Shown: in pieces, positions 1-8,541 of the stretch
Layout of the letters: each line of letters starts with the position of its first letter
Numbering within the stretch: the first letter of the stretch is position 1
Source of the DNA: Micromonospora echinaurantiaca
Lineage (GTDB): Bacteria; Actinomycetota; Actinomycetes; Mycobacteriales; Micromonosporaceae
NCBI RefSeq assembly: GCF_900090235.1
Contig: NZ_LT607750.1
Coordinates: 6,343,501-6,407,500, forward strand
Length of the DNA: 64,000 nucleotides
Direction of reading: 5' to 3'
Made by a program: the position numbers and the translations under genes
Notes under the pieces: model-generated
Told to the model about the DNA's origin: nothing
Database searches by the model: none
Seen by the model: only the letters and a program-made list of their open reading frames with translations

Positions 1-16
1 CCTTGTTCCACACGGG

Positions 17-30
17 GTTTCACGTGAAAC
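17..30. promoter_or_regulatory. parS site
   Basis: Perfect 14-bp palindrome GTTTCACGTGAAAC, the core of the bacterial parS consensus bound by ParB. It lies 22 bp from a perfect DnaA box. Confidence 0.9.
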
Positions 31-52
31 GGGGCTGCCTGTGGAAAACCGG

Positions 53-61
53 TGTGGATAA
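53..61 (-). promoter_or_regulatory. DnaA box outside oriC
   Basis: TGTGGATAA is the complement of TTATCCACA, the strongest E. coli-type DnaA box. It stands almost alone here, about 12 kb from oriC and beside a parS site. TGTTCCACA at 4-12 is a weaker match. Confidence 0.5.
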
Positions 62-375
62 CTTCTGGCGTGTCCGCAGGGTGGTGCGGCGGCGTCGCTT
101 CGAGGGTGATGCGGCTCGGTGGGTTCGGCCGGCGGTGGTTCGGCCGGTGGGTTCGGCCGGCGGGGTGTAGGCCGGCCGAGGGCGGCCGGGGTGAGCTGCC
201 GGCCGGGCCGGCGACTGGGCGGCGGCGCGGTGAGGTGATGCTGTCGACGGCATTCCGCCGGGGTGGGCTCCCCCGACTGTCGGTCGGCGGCCGCCGACGC
301 TCGGCCGGCGACTGCCGCTCGGCGCCTGCCGGCACTCGACTGGCGAGACCGGCTCGCCCGCACCCGGTGGCCCCT

Positions 376-660
376 GTCGCGCGGCGCTCGGTCAGCGCTC
401 TGTCGGCGCTCTGTCGGCGCTCGGTCGGCGCTCGGTCGGCGCTCGGGCTCTGTCGGCGCTCGACCGGCGACTGTCGCTCGGGGCTCGCTCGGGGCTCGGT
501 CGGGGCTCGGTCGGGCTCGGTCGGGGCTCGGTCGGGGTCGGTCAGGCTCGGTCGGGCTCTGTCGACGCTCGACCGGCGGCTGCCGCTCAGGGCTCTGTCA
601 GGGCTCTGTCGGGGCTCTGTCCGGGCTCGGTCGGCGCTCGATTGGTGACCGTCGGGGCCG
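376..660. repeat. Degenerate ~12-bp tandem repeat
   Basis: Runs of a short unit of the form GCTCGGTCGG with C/G and T variants follow each other for almost 300 bp. Spacing is irregular, so this is a degenerate simple-sequence array. No function is evident. Confidence 0.7.
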
Positions 661-1011
661 GGAACGCGGCGGTCCTTCGGTCAGGCGCACTACCCGCGCA
701 TCAGCCCGAAGGATGGGCGCCTGAGCGTCGGCCCCGGACCGGCCGGACCGGAAGCGGTGGCGAGTGAGCGCCGTTGCGGCGGAGCGAGCTCTCGGAGTCG
801 GTGCGAGCGTTCCGGCGATGGCGTACAGCGGCACCGGCGATACGTCAGCTGGGGGCGACGCAGACGAGGGCTAAGTGCCATCCAGGCGCTGTCGAGCTGC
901 TCGCATCAACGGGGCACCGGCGTGCAGGCCCGTCGCGCTTCCGCGCTGGGGTAGCGACATCCCACCCGAGTCGCGGCGTCCCCGGCCGGCCGGCGCCGCA
1001 GCGCCGGTACG

Positions 1012-1116
1012 TAGCGGGTAGCGGGCAGCGGGCAGCGGGCAGCGGGCAGCGGGCAGCGGGCAGCGGGCAGCGGGCAGCGGGCAGCGGGCAGCGGGCAGCG
1101 GGCAGCGGGCAGCGGG
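1012..1116. repeat. 7-bp tandem array, 15 units
   Basis: Two units of TAGCGGG are followed by thirteen uninterrupted units of CAGCGGG, 105 bp in total. It is not inside a supportable gene. A perfect heptamer array is prone to copy-number change by slippage. Confidence 0.95.
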
Positions 1117-1178
1117 CTGATGGTCGGGTGTCAGTGCGGGCCGCGCAACCCTCGCGGTCTCCCGTCGAGTGCCCGCTC

Positions 1179-1192
1179 GTTTCACGTGAAAC
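1179..1192. promoter_or_regulatory. parS site
   Basis: Perfect GTTTCACGTGAAAC palindrome, 63 bp beyond the heptamer array. Confidence 0.9.
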
Positions 1193-1557
1193 CAAGGCTC
1201 CTCGGCCCACGACGGACCGTGCGAGTCGCCCACGACTGGAGGCCGAGGGCACCGCCGATTACGACGGTCACAGCTGCCACGTGAGTTGGCACGGTTCGTC
1301 TGCCGCAACCTCGCCGTAGCAGCGGCACCGCTTGGCCGGTGAACCCGACGCGGCGCTCCCGAGGCCGGCTGTTCCGTCCAAAGACGGTCCGGGCCGCCTC
1401 TGTCAGGTCGGCGGCGGCGACCAGCGCCAGCCGTCAAGGGTTGCGGTGGCCGAGGCGTGATGCGCGGCTCCTCGCCGCTGGCGTTCTCCGCCGCCGCTGG
1501 CTGGCCGTTGGAGGATGCGCCGGCTTCGTACCGGGCCGCCGACAGCGGGCCTCTGGA

Positions 1558-1665
1558 ACGGGCCGCCCGGGACGGGCCGCCGGGACGGACCGCCGGGACG
1601 GACCGCCGGAACGGGGGCCGCCGGGACGGGCCCCCGAACCGGGCCCCCGAACCGGGCCGCAAAAG
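1558..1665. repeat. 13-bp GC-rich tandem repeat
   Basis: Three consecutive units of the form GACGG(G/A)CCGCCGG at 1571-1609 are flanked by degenerate copies, then by two 12-bp units CCCCCGAACCGG. Non-coding. Confidence 0.75.
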
Positions 1666-1922
1666 CTCGTCCCCCAACCGGGCCGTTGAAACGGGTCGCT
1701 GACTCGAGACGTCACGCTGCCCCACCGCTCGGCTCGTGGGCATCTCACTCTGGATCGCGGGCGTTGTCCGGGCCGAGCGGAGTGAGGCCGGCAATCCTGG
1801 CGGCTGGTCGTGTCAGGACGACCGGTGAGGTGGGCAGGGCCCGGCGGCTGTCGTGGGTGGGCGGGGGCGCCTGAGACCCGCCGCGGGCTCGGGCTCTGTT
1901 GCTCAGGCGCGCCCGCCCCCTT

Positions 1923-1936
1923 GTTTCACGTGAAAC
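1923..1936. promoter_or_regulatory. parS site
   Basis: Perfect GTTTCACGTGAAAC palindrome, about 600 bp beyond the 3' end of parB. Confidence 0.9.
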
Positions 1937-2330
1937 GGCGACGCGAGTCAGGTCCAGGGCTGAGCCGACGGCCCGGCAGCCGCCCGGGTCCCTCCACCCT
2001 CCACCCCGAGACCGCCTCGACGGTGCGGGCGCAGGGTCGGGCAGAGTCGGGCGAGCTGCGCGCGGTAGAGGGTTCTGTGCCCCGAGCGAACAGCCGCGTC
2101 TGACGCGGGCACTTCCAACTGAAGCCCGGCCTGGGAACGGCGGAGTTGCGGCGGGTTCGGCAGGGGCCGAGGCGCGGAAGGTCGTCCAGCGAAGCGGCCG
2201 ACCCCAGGCACCGCCACTGGACGATGGCCGCCGATCGGTCGACCGGCACGGACCGAAGGTCCGGCATCGTCCTGGGGCGCCAGGAACGCGATCGTGGCCG
2301 GCGCACCGCACTCCGCCGCCCACGCCCGGA

Positions 2331-2444
2331 GACGGCCGACAGCTCGGCCCGCCGACTCGACCCACTCAGACGGCCGACCACCCGACCCGCCGACTCGACC
2401 CACTGAGACAGCCGACAACCCGACCCGCCGAGTCGACCCATTGA
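2331..2444. repeat. 38-bp tandem repeat, three units
   Basis: Units at 2331-2368, 2369-2406 and 2407-2444 share the core CCGCCGACTCGACCCA with a few substitutions each. The array ends just before the parB terminator hairpin. Confidence 0.9.
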
Positions 2445-2479
2445 GCCGACGGCAGCATCCGCCCGGCGAGCACAAGCAC

Positions 2480-2516
2480 GAAAACGGCCGCGACACCCGT
2501 GGGGTGCTCGCGGCCG
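2480..2516 (-). terminator. Rho-independent terminator of parAB
   Basis: Read on the minus strand, CGGCCGCGA pairs with TCGCGGCCG, extended inward by a CACCC/GGGTG pairing with one bulged base. It is followed by a TTTT run. It starts 16 bp after the parB stop codon. Confidence 0.8.
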
Positions 2517-2531
2517 CTCGGCGTACCTGGG

Positions 2532-3536
2532 TCAGGCTTCGGGTTCCTCCCGTTCGACCCCGATGATGCCGACGATCCGCTCCAGGTCGTCGACCGTCGC
2601 GAACTCGATCGTGATCTTGCCCTTGCTCCGGCCGATGTCGACTTTCACCCGGGTGTCGAAGCGGTCCGAGAGGCGGTCTGCCAGATCGGTAAGCGCCGGC
2701 GCGTGCGGCTTGGGTCGCCGGCGAGCGGACTCCTTCTTGGTCGGGCCGTCGCTCAGGGCCAGCGCCACGATCTCCTCGGTCGCCCGTACGGAGAGACCCT
2801 CGGCGACGATCCGGAGGGCCAACTGCTCCTGCGCCTCCGCTTCCTCCAGACTCAGCAGCGCCCGGGCGTGCCCGGCGGAGAGCACGCCGGCGGCGACCCG
2901 CCGCTGCACCTGCGCGGGCAGGTTGAGCAACCGGATGGTGTTGGAGATCTGCGGTCGGCTCCGGCCGATCCGGCGAGCCAGTTCCTCGTGGGTGGCGCCG
3001 AACTCCTCGAGCAACTGCTGGTAGGCGGCCGCCTCTTCGAGCGGGTTCAGGTTGGCCCGGTGGATGTTCTCCAGCAACGCGTCCCGGAGCATCGCGTCGT
3101 CGCGGGTGTCCCGGACGATCGCCGGGATGCTGTCCCGGCCCACCGCCTGCGCGGCGCGCCACCGCCGCTCGCCCATCACCAGCTCGTACTTCTCGTCGTC
3201 GAGCTGGCGCACCACGATCGGCTGGAGGAAACCGACCTCGCGGATCGAGGTTTTCAGCTCCTCCAGCGCCTCCTCGTCGAAGACCTGCCGGGGCTGCTTC
3301 GGGTTCGGCACAATGGCGTCGACCGGGATCTCGGCGAACCGGGCGCCCGGCACCGGGCTGAGGGTCGCTGGCGCGGGTGCGGGTGCGTCGACCGCTGCCG
3401 GCACACCGGCCGGTACGGCCGCGGCGGCAACGGTGTTGTCGGGGGCACCCGCCACGGCACCGGCGACCGACGCTGGTCCGGTGGGGATCAGTGCCCCCAA
3501 GCCTCGACCCAGCCCGCCCCGAGGACGGTTCTTCAT
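2532..3536 (-). CDS. parB: Chromosome partitioning protein ParB
   Basis: CTPase and DNA-binding protein that loads on parS sites and spreads to build the origin-proximal segregation complex, working with ParA. The 334-residue product starts with the conserved [13 protein letters not shown] segment (about 6-18). An acidic, proline- and alanine-rich linker leads to the ParB/Srx domain at about 68-170, with the CTP-binding motif GERRWRAAQ at 122-130 and ENIHR at 156-160. A helix-turn-helix follows at about 182-205 and a C-terminal dimerisation region at the end. Five perfect parS sites lie within 3 kb of it, two inside parA. It follows parA in the same direction after 27 bp, so the two are co-transcribed and end at the hairpin at 2480-2516. 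Confidence 0.97.
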   Translation of the reverse strand: MKNRPRGGLGRGLGALIPTGPASVAGAVAGAPDNTVAAAAVPAGVPAAVDAPAPAPATLSPVPGARFAEIPVDAIVPNPKQPRQVFDEEALEELKTSIREVGFLQPIVVRQLDDEKYELVMGERRWRAAQAVGRDSIPAIVRDTRDDAMLRDALLENIHRANLNPLEEAAAYQQLLEEFGATHEELARRIGRSRPQISNTIRLLNLPAQVQRRVAAGVLSAGHARALLSLEEAEAQEQLALRIVAEGLSVRATEEIVALALSDGPTKKESARRRPKPHAPALTDLADRLSDRFDTRVKVDIGRSKGKITIEFATVDDLERIVGIIGVEREEPEA

Positions 3537-3563
3537 GCCACGCCTCCCAGCGCCTCGTCCGCA

Positions 3564-4835
3564 CTACGCATTCCGGCTCACCGGCTCCTTGACGCCCCGC
3601 TCGGCGATCTCCTGGGCGGCTTCGAAGTAGCTCGTCGCCCCCCGCGAACCGGGATCGTAGGTCATCACCGACTGGCCGTAGCTGGGCGCCTCGGAGACGC
3701 GGACGTTACGCGGGATGACCGCCTGGAGCACCTTGTCGCCGAAGTGGTTCCGCACGTCCTGCTCCACCGCGTCCGCCAGCCGGGTACGCCGGTCGTACAT
3801 GGTGAGCAGGATCGTGGAGACCTCCAGTCGCGGGTTGAGGTGCTGGCGAACCAGATTGATGTTCTGGATCAGCTGGTTGAGGCCCTCCAGCGCGTAGTAC
3901 TCGCACTGGATCGGGATGAGCACCTCCTGCGCCGCGACCAGAGCATTGACCGTGAGCAGGCCGAGCGACGGCGGGCAGTCGATGAAGACGTAGTCGAAGT
4001 GCCCCGGGTACGCCGTGATGGCGCGGGCCAGCCGCGACTCGCGAGCGACCACCGAGACGAGTTCGATCTCGGCACCCGCCAGGTCGATGGTGGCCGGTAC
4101 GCACCACAGGTTCGGGATGCCCTCGACCTCCTGGGCGACCTCCTCCAGCGGCACGCTGTTGATGAGGCAGTCGTAGACGTCCGGCACGCCGGTGTGATGG
4201 GGCACGTTCAGCCCCGTGGAGGCGTTGCCCTGCGGGTCGAGGTCGACCACCAGCACCCGGTTGCCGTGCAGGGCGAGCGCCACCGCCAGGTTCACCGTGG
4301 TCGTGGTCTTACCCACGCCGCCCTTCTGGTTCGCGACGCACATGACCCGGGTCCGCTCCGGCCGAGGCATCGTCACCTCGCCACTGGGATTCAGGATCTG
4401 CACGGCCCGCATCGCCTCCATAGCCAACGGTGGGTCATCCTCTTCGCGTATCGGTGTTTCACGTGAAACGTACGCGGGCTCCACAGCGGCACTTCCGAAG
4501 GCGGCTGTCGTGTCGGAGACCGGCACCGCGGCCGCGTCCGGCACCGCCTCCGGCGTCGGCTGCTGGGGCACCGGCGGCTCGAACCGGGCCGCCGCGTTAC
4601 GCCGGATCGGGATGACCCGGCCGCCCGTACCGGTCGGCTGGGTCGACGCCCCCGAGCCACCCTGTCCCGCCTCCGCCGCCGAAGGGTCCACGGACTCGAA
4701 GTCCGGCGGCCGGTTGGACGGGCCCTGGGCGGACGCCCCGGAAGGCGGCCAGCTCTGGTAGTCGGTTTCACGTGAAACAGGAGCGCCCGTCGAGCCCGTC
4801 ACGCGTGGATCGTCGTACCTGCCGTCGTCATGCAC
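3564..4835 (-). CDS. parA: Chromosome partitioning ATPase ParA (Soj)
   Basis: Deviant Walker ATPase that positions newly replicated origins through ParB-stimulated ATP hydrolysis on the nucleoid. The ATPase fold starts near residue 163. Motifs are KGGVGKTT at 171-178 with the signature lysine, VVDLDPQGN at about 196-204, and a FIDCPPSLGLL segment. The family is usually 260-330 residues; this one has about 160 extra N-terminal residues that look disordered and rich in Pro, Ser and Ala. The tail contains VSRET twice (residues 20-24 and 123-127), each encoded by a perfect parS palindrome. The start chosen is the first ATG of the frame. A start nearer the core would leave both parS sites upstream of the gene, so the true N-terminus is not certain. 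Confidence 0.93.
   Translation of the reverse strand: MHDDGRYDDPRVTGSTGAPVSRETDYQSWPPSGASAQGPSNRPPDFESVDPSAAEAGQGGSGASTQPTGTGGRVIPIRRNAAARFEPPVPQQPTPEAVPDAAAVPVSDTTAAFGSAAVEPAYVSRETPIREEDDPPLAMEAMRAVQILNPSGEVTMPRPERTRVMCVANQKGGVGKTTTTVNLAVALALHGNRVLVVDLDPQGNASTGLNVPHHTGVPDVYDCLINSVPLEEVAQEVEGIPNLWCVPATIDLAGAEIELVSVVARESRLARAITAYPGHFDYVFIDCPPSLGLLTVNALVAAQEVLIPIQCEYYALEGLNQLIQNINLVRQHLNPRLEVSTILLTMYDRRTRLADAVEQDVRNHFGDKVLQAVIPRNVRVSEAPSYGQSVMTYDPGSRGATSYFEAAQEIAERGVKEPVSRNA
4456..4469. promoter_or_regulatory. parS site inside parA
   Basis: Perfect GTTTCACGTGAAAC within the parA reading frame, encoding VSRET at residues 123-127. Confidence 0.9.
4765..4778. promoter_or_regulatory. parS site inside the 5' end of parA
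   Basis: Perfect GTTTCACGTGAAAC within the parA frame at codons 20-24, 57 bp from the assigned start. ParB bound here could affect parA transcription. That is inference. Confidence 0.9.
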
Positions 4836-5416
4836 CTGTCATCCCTGCCCGCTTCGGATGGTCGGTCCGCACCCCGTCATACCCCGGCCGTACGCGTCCT
4901 CGCACTGCGTCCGGCCCGGCGGGAGCGGTCGGGACCCGGTGACGTCCGTTGCCGCCCGCTCCACACTATCGACGCGCGGCCAGCCTACGGCTCACGGGCG
5001 CGGCGGGTCCACGTCGGGTTCACAACCCGCGCCCTCCACCCGCCCGGTTCAACGACCCAGGAGCCGGCCGGAAAGCGGAAGCAGCCAGCTGAGCGGCAGC
5101 TCAGGGCTCACCACAGGCAGTCCAGTGACCGGCATCACCCGGTCGCGCTCGCCGAGGCACCGACGGAAGCAGCCGGTGAGGATCTGGGACTGCACTGCCT
5201 TCAGCCCGCCAGGCGTCGGCGCACAAGCTCCTGACGCAGCACGTCCAGGACACGGGGAGCCTGCTGCGGGCCCGGCTCAACCCGGGTCAATCCGTCTGAT
5301 TAGTGGAAGAACCAATACCAACGGGGGCGCGATCCGGAGGACGCCACCTTGTGTCCGGCTCGACTGCCGCCCACTTCCTTGCCCAAGCTCACCCAGCCGC
5401 CCGCTTCTCCTGCCCG
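4836..5416. other. Intergenic region parA-rsmG
   Basis: No gene is supportable here. It must hold the parAB promoter on the minus strand, but no clear -10/-35 pair stands out. The rsmG-distal end passes into the 32-bp tandem array at 5417-5606. Confidence 0.5.
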
Positions 5417-5606
5417 GGCTGCCGCCGCCCGCCCGCCTTCACGGTCGGGTCAGCCACCACCCGCCCGCTTCTCGCCCGGGTCGGCGGCCACCCACCCGTC
5501 CTCACGCTCGGGTCGGCGGCCACCCGCCCGTCCTCACGCTCGGGTCAGCAGCCAACCGCCCGCCTCACGCCCCGGGTCGGCGGCAACCCGCCCACCCTTC
5601 TGCCCG
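5417..5606. repeat. 31-32-bp tandem repeat, six units
   Basis: Units start at 5417, 5448, 5479, 5511, 5543 and 5575. The two at 5479 and 5511 are 32 bp and differ at one base; the outer units are more diverged. The common pattern starts with GGTC(G/A)GC and ends with CTCACGCTCG or a variant. The array ends two bases before the rsmG stop codon, so it would lie in the 3' untranslated part of the rsmG transcript. Confidence 0.9.
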
Positions 5607-5608
5607 GC

Positions 5609-6454
5609 TCAGCGGCGGCGCGACCGGCCGCCGCGGGACCTCTTGGCGGCCGGTTGCCGGGCCGGCTCCACCGCCCGTTCGCGGACGATCTCCACCACGG
5701 TGGTCGGCGCGTCGAGCACGCCCTCACCGCACCGGTGCACGGTCGGCTCGCCGCCGCCGAGCCGCGCCACCGCCGCCGCGTGCTCGGCGATCTCCTCTGC
5801 GGCCGACGCGCCCTTGAGGGCGACCAACCGTCCACCGCGTACCGCGAGTGGCAGGCACCAGGCGGCCAGCCGGTCCAACGGGGCGACCGCCCGGGCGGTG
5901 ACCACGTCGCCGCGCAGCGGCTCGGCACTGGCACCGCCGGCCGCCGCCTCCTCGGCCCGGCCGCGGAACACCCGGACCGTCTTCGCCAGCCCGAGCCCCT
6001 GGACCGCCTCGACCAGGAAGGAGGTCCGCCGGGCGAGCGGTTCGATCAGCGTCACGGTCAGGTCGGGGCGCGCGATGGCCAGCACCAGGCCGGGCAGTCC
6101 GGCACCCGAGCCGACGTCGAGCACTGCCGCGCCGTCGGGGATCCGCTCCGCCACGGCGGCGCAGTTGAGCAGGTGGCGGTCCCAGATCCGCGGCGCCTCG
6201 CGGGGCCCGATCAAGCCGCGCACCACGCCGTCGGTGGCCAGCAGTTCGGCGTACGCGGCGGCCAGGTCGAGCCGGTCGCCGAAGAGGGTGCGGGCCGCGC
6301 CGGCCAGTTCCGGTGGGAGCACCGCGTCGGCCGGCGACGGCGTGCCACCCGGGCGGACAGCCGACGGCGTATCACCGGGGCGGACAGCCGACGGCCCGGG
6401 CGGCGTGCCGCCCGGGCCGGCCACGGCTCCGGCCGTGGTGTCGTCGTTCGTCAC
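5609..6454 (-). CDS. rsmG: 16S rRNA (guanine-N7)-methyltransferase RsmG (GidB)
   Basis: S-adenosylmethionine-dependent enzyme that methylates N7 of G527 (E. coli numbering) of 16S rRNA. The Rossmann-type SAM motif LDVGSGAGLPG sits at about 112-122 of a 281-residue product, followed by IEPLARRTSFL and a later RAVAPLDRLA segment typical of GidB. The GTG at 6454 was chosen because the longer open frame to 6502 would overlap the jag 3' end by 44 bp; from 6454 the spacing is 4 bp. The N-terminal 40 residues carry a repeated SAVRPG-TPS pattern from a local DNA repeat. The C-terminus is Arg-rich. It is last in the rpmH-rnpA-yidD-yidC-jag-rsmG order usual for actinobacteria. Confidence 0.95.
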   Translation of the reverse strand: MTNDDTTAGAVAGPGGTPPGPSAVRPGDTPSAVRPGGTPSPADAVLPPELAGAARTLFGDRLDLAAAYAELLATDGVVRGLIGPREAPRIWDRHLLNCAAVAERIPDGAAVLDVGSGAGLPGLVLAIARPDLTVTLIEPLARRTSFLVEAVQGLGLAKTVRVFRGRAEEAAAGGASAEPLRGDVVTARAVAPLDRLAAWCLPLAVRGGRLVALKGASAAEEIAEHAAAVARLGGGEPTVHRCGEGVLDAPTTVVEIVRERAVEPARQPAAKRSRGGRSRRR

Positions 6455-6458
6455 GCGG

Positions 6459-7049
6459 TCAGTCCGCCGGCCGGACGACGATGCGCCGGTTCGGCTCGAC
6501 ACCCTCGGACTCGCTCTCCACCCCGCTCATCGCGTTGACCACGTCGTGCACACACTTGCGCTCGAACGCGGACATCGGCTCCAGGCGGACCGGCTCGCCG
6601 TACTCCTTGACCTTCTCGACGGCGTTCTTGGCGACGGCGGCCAGCTCCTTGCGGCGGTTGGCCCGGTAGCCGCCGACGTCGAGCAGCAGCCGGCTCGGCG
6701 ACCCGGTCTGCCGGAAGACGGCCAGCCGGGCCAGTTCCTGCAGCGCCTCCAGGGTGGCGCCACGCTGCCCGACCAGGTTCTGCAGCCGGCCGCCGACGAC
6801 CTCGACCACCGGCCGACCACCCGATACAAGCTCGTCGATATCGCCGTCGTAGTCGAGGATGTCGAGCAGGCCCTCGACGTAGTCGGCGGCGATCTCGCTC
6901 TGCCGGAACAGGTCGCCCTCGCCCGCGGCCTTCTTCTCCCGCGGGCCCTCCTCGGTCTCCTCCGCCTCGGTGTCGTCCTCCGCCGCGGCGGGGGCGACGC
7001 CCTCCTCGTCCAGTGACTCGTCGGCGCGGGGGATGCTGGTGTCCGTCAC
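6459..7049 (-). CDS. jag: Jag/KhpB-type RNA-binding protein (SpoIIIJ-associated)
   Basis: Single-stranded nucleic-acid binding protein encoded next to yidC across bacteria. In some bacteria its KH partner is KhpA and the pair affects cell elongation. The 196-residue protein has an acidic, disordered N-terminus to about residue 48. A KH domain follows with GGRLQNLVGQRGATLEAL at 86-103, then a C-terminal R3H domain at about 125-195 that includes ERKCVHDVV. The Jag-N domain found in many Firmicutes versions is absent, as is usual in actinobacteria. It lies between yidC and rsmG on the same strand. Confidence 0.93.
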   Translation of the reverse strand: MTDTSIPRADESLDEEGVAPAAAEDDTEAEETEEGPREKKAAGEGDLFRQSEIAADYVEGLLDILDYDGDIDELVSGGRPVVEVVGGRLQNLVGQRGATLEALQELARLAVFRQTGSPSRLLLDVGGYRANRRKELAAVAKNAVEKVKEYGEPVRLEPMSAFERKCVHDVVNAMSGVESESEGVEPNRRIVVRPAD

Positions 7050-7263
7050 GGTCTCATCTCCGTTATCACTCGGCCGGACCGTCGGGTCCGCTGGTTTCCC
7101 GGGGGCCGGCTGGAGCTTCGCCGGTGCCCGCGGGCACGTCTGTAGGGGCAGTCTCGCCCGTGGCCGCGTCGCGCGCGGCTGTTCCGCTCCGGCGCCGGCC
7201 GTACGGCGGCTGCGCGGTGCGGAACGGGCCGCCGCCGGTCTCCCGGACGGCGGCCCGGACGGG

Positions 7264-8250
7264 TCAGCCCTTCCGCTTGGCGGGGCGGCCCTTCTTCGGG
7301 TTCACCGGCTTGGCGCCGGGCTTGGGGGCGGCGACCTTCGGCGCGGCGGGCTTCGCCGGCACCTGGGCGGCCGGCTTGCCGCGGCCGAGCAGGCCACCCG
7401 ACTTCGCCGGCTGCACCGGGCCGCGGGGCGAGGTGCCCGGCTTGGTGGTGCTGACGTTCGCCGGCGGCGGGAACTTGCGGAGCACCCACTGCTGCTGACC
7501 AAGGGTGAACAGGTTGTTGGTGACCCAGTAGATGATCACACCGATCGGGAAGATCGCGCCGGAGACCAGGAGCGACAGCGGGATGCCGTAGAGCATCAGC
7601 CGCTGGATCATCCGCTGCTGCGGGTCCTCCGCCCAGCCGGTCTTGAGGATCATCTGGCGGCTGGTCAGGTAGGTGGTGCCCATCATGACCAGGACCAGGA
7701 TGCCGGCGATGACCTTGACGGTGGTGCCGTTGGCGCCGAGGCGGGCCAGCTCCTCGGCGGTCGAGCCGAACTTGCCGGCGATCGGCGCGGTGAAGAGCTT
7801 CGCCTGCGAGGCGCTCTCGAACTGATCGACCGTCCAGCCGTAGAGGGTCTTGCCGCCGTTGGCCGGGTCGAGGCGGCGGAGCACGTGGAAGAGGCCGAGG
7901 AAGACCGGGATCTGGAGGAACATCGGAAGGCAGCCCATCAGCGGGTTGGCCTTTTCCTTCCGGTAGAGCTCCATCATCTCCTTCTGGAGCGTCTCCCGGT
8001 CACCCTTGTGCTTCTCCTGCAGCGCCTTCACCTGGGGCTGGAGCGCCTGCATCGCCCGCTGGGACTTGATCTGCTTGACGAAGATCGGGAACAGGATCAC
8101 CCGGACAGTGACCACCAGGAAGACGATGGCGAGGATCCAGGCCCAGTTCGTGCCGATCACCGCGCCGTCCGCCACGCCGATGGCGTCCCAGGCCGAATGC
8201 CAGGCCAGCAGGATCCACGAAATCGCGTAGTAGATCCAGTCGAGACTCAA
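7264..8250 (-). CDS. yidC: Membrane protein insertase YidC
   Basis: Inserts membrane proteins into the cytoplasmic membrane, alone or with SecYEG. The 328-residue product has the short Gram-positive/actinobacterial form without the large periplasmic domain of E. coli YidC. An N-terminal hydrophobic segment (about 5-20) precedes the insertase core. The groove arginine lies in VTVRVILFPIF at about residue 50. A basic cytoplasmic hairpin (KSQRAMQALQPQVK) and NPLMGCLPMFLQIPVFLGL at about 102-120 follow, then further transmembrane helices. The C-terminal tail is Lys/Pro-rich and basic and probably contacts ribosomes. It starts 3 bp after yidD. Confidence 0.97.
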   Translation of the reverse strand: MSLDWIYYAISWILLAWHSAWDAIGVADGAVIGTNWAWILAIVFLVVTVRVILFPIFVKQIKSQRAMQALQPQVKALQEKHKGDRETLQKEMMELYRKEKANPLMGCLPMFLQIPVFLGLFHVLRRLDPANGGKTLYGWTVDQFESASQAKLFTAPIAGKFGSTAEELARLGANGTTVKVIAGILVLVMMGTTYLTSRQMILKTGWAEDPQQRMIQRLMLYGIPLSLLVSGAIFPIGVIIYWVTNNLFTLGQQQWVLRKFPPPANVSTTKPGTSPRGPVQPAKSGGLLGRGKPAAQVPAKPAAPKVAAPKPGAKPVNPKKGRPAKRKG

Positions 8251-8253
8251 TTC

Positions 8254-8541
8254 TCAGGCTCCAGTCACATCGGCACGTCGGCGACCGCCCGGCTCCGGCA
8301 CCGGGTCGTGTCCACCTGGGTGGAATGGGTGGCAGCGCAGCAACCGCCGGACCGTGAGGCCGGCTCCCCGGAGCGCGCCGTGCCGGGCCACCGCCTCGAG
8401 GGCGTACGCACTGCACGACGGATAGAACCGACAGCGGGCCGGCAGAGCCGGGCTTATCCACCGACGGTACGCGATGATGGGCCCGGTCAGCACACGGGCA
8501 CCGGTGGTGCTGGGCCGGGGAACGGCCGGTCCGGTACTCAC
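8254..8541 (-). CDS. yidD: Membrane protein insertion efficiency factor YidD
   Basis: Small membrane-associated protein that aids YidC-dependent insertion. The 95-residue sequence has the family pattern: a [26 protein letters not shown] segment with three close cysteines, spread across about 25-51, and later [16 protein letters not shown]. Its ATG overlaps the rnpA stop by 4 bp (ATGA), and it is 3 bp from yidC, so the three are translationally coupled. Confidence 0.95.
   Translation of the reverse strand: MSTGPAVPRPSTTGARVLTGPIIAYRRWISPALPARCRFYPSCSAYALEAVARHGALRGAGLTVRRLLRCHPFHPGGHDPVPEPGGRRRADVTGA

Larger units (their letters stand above)
1..2484. other. Gene-free region upstream of the window edge to parB terminator
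   Basis: About 2.5 kb with no convincing gene. Open frames exist on both strands only because the DNA is extremely GC-rich; their translations are low-complexity and resemble no protein family I know. What the stretch does hold is listed separately: three parS sites, a DnaA box and tandem arrays with periods of about 12, 7, 13 and 38 bp. The position next to parAB and the parS content suggest a centromere-like segment. That is inference. Confidence 0.6.

Noticed and set aside
52..648. Arg- and Ser-rich ORF in the first kilobase
   Set aside because: Its composition follows the GC-rich tandem repeat in every frame; no start site or homology supports it.
1012..1116. CRISPR array
   Set aside because: The units are contiguous 7-mers without spacers, and no cas genes are present.
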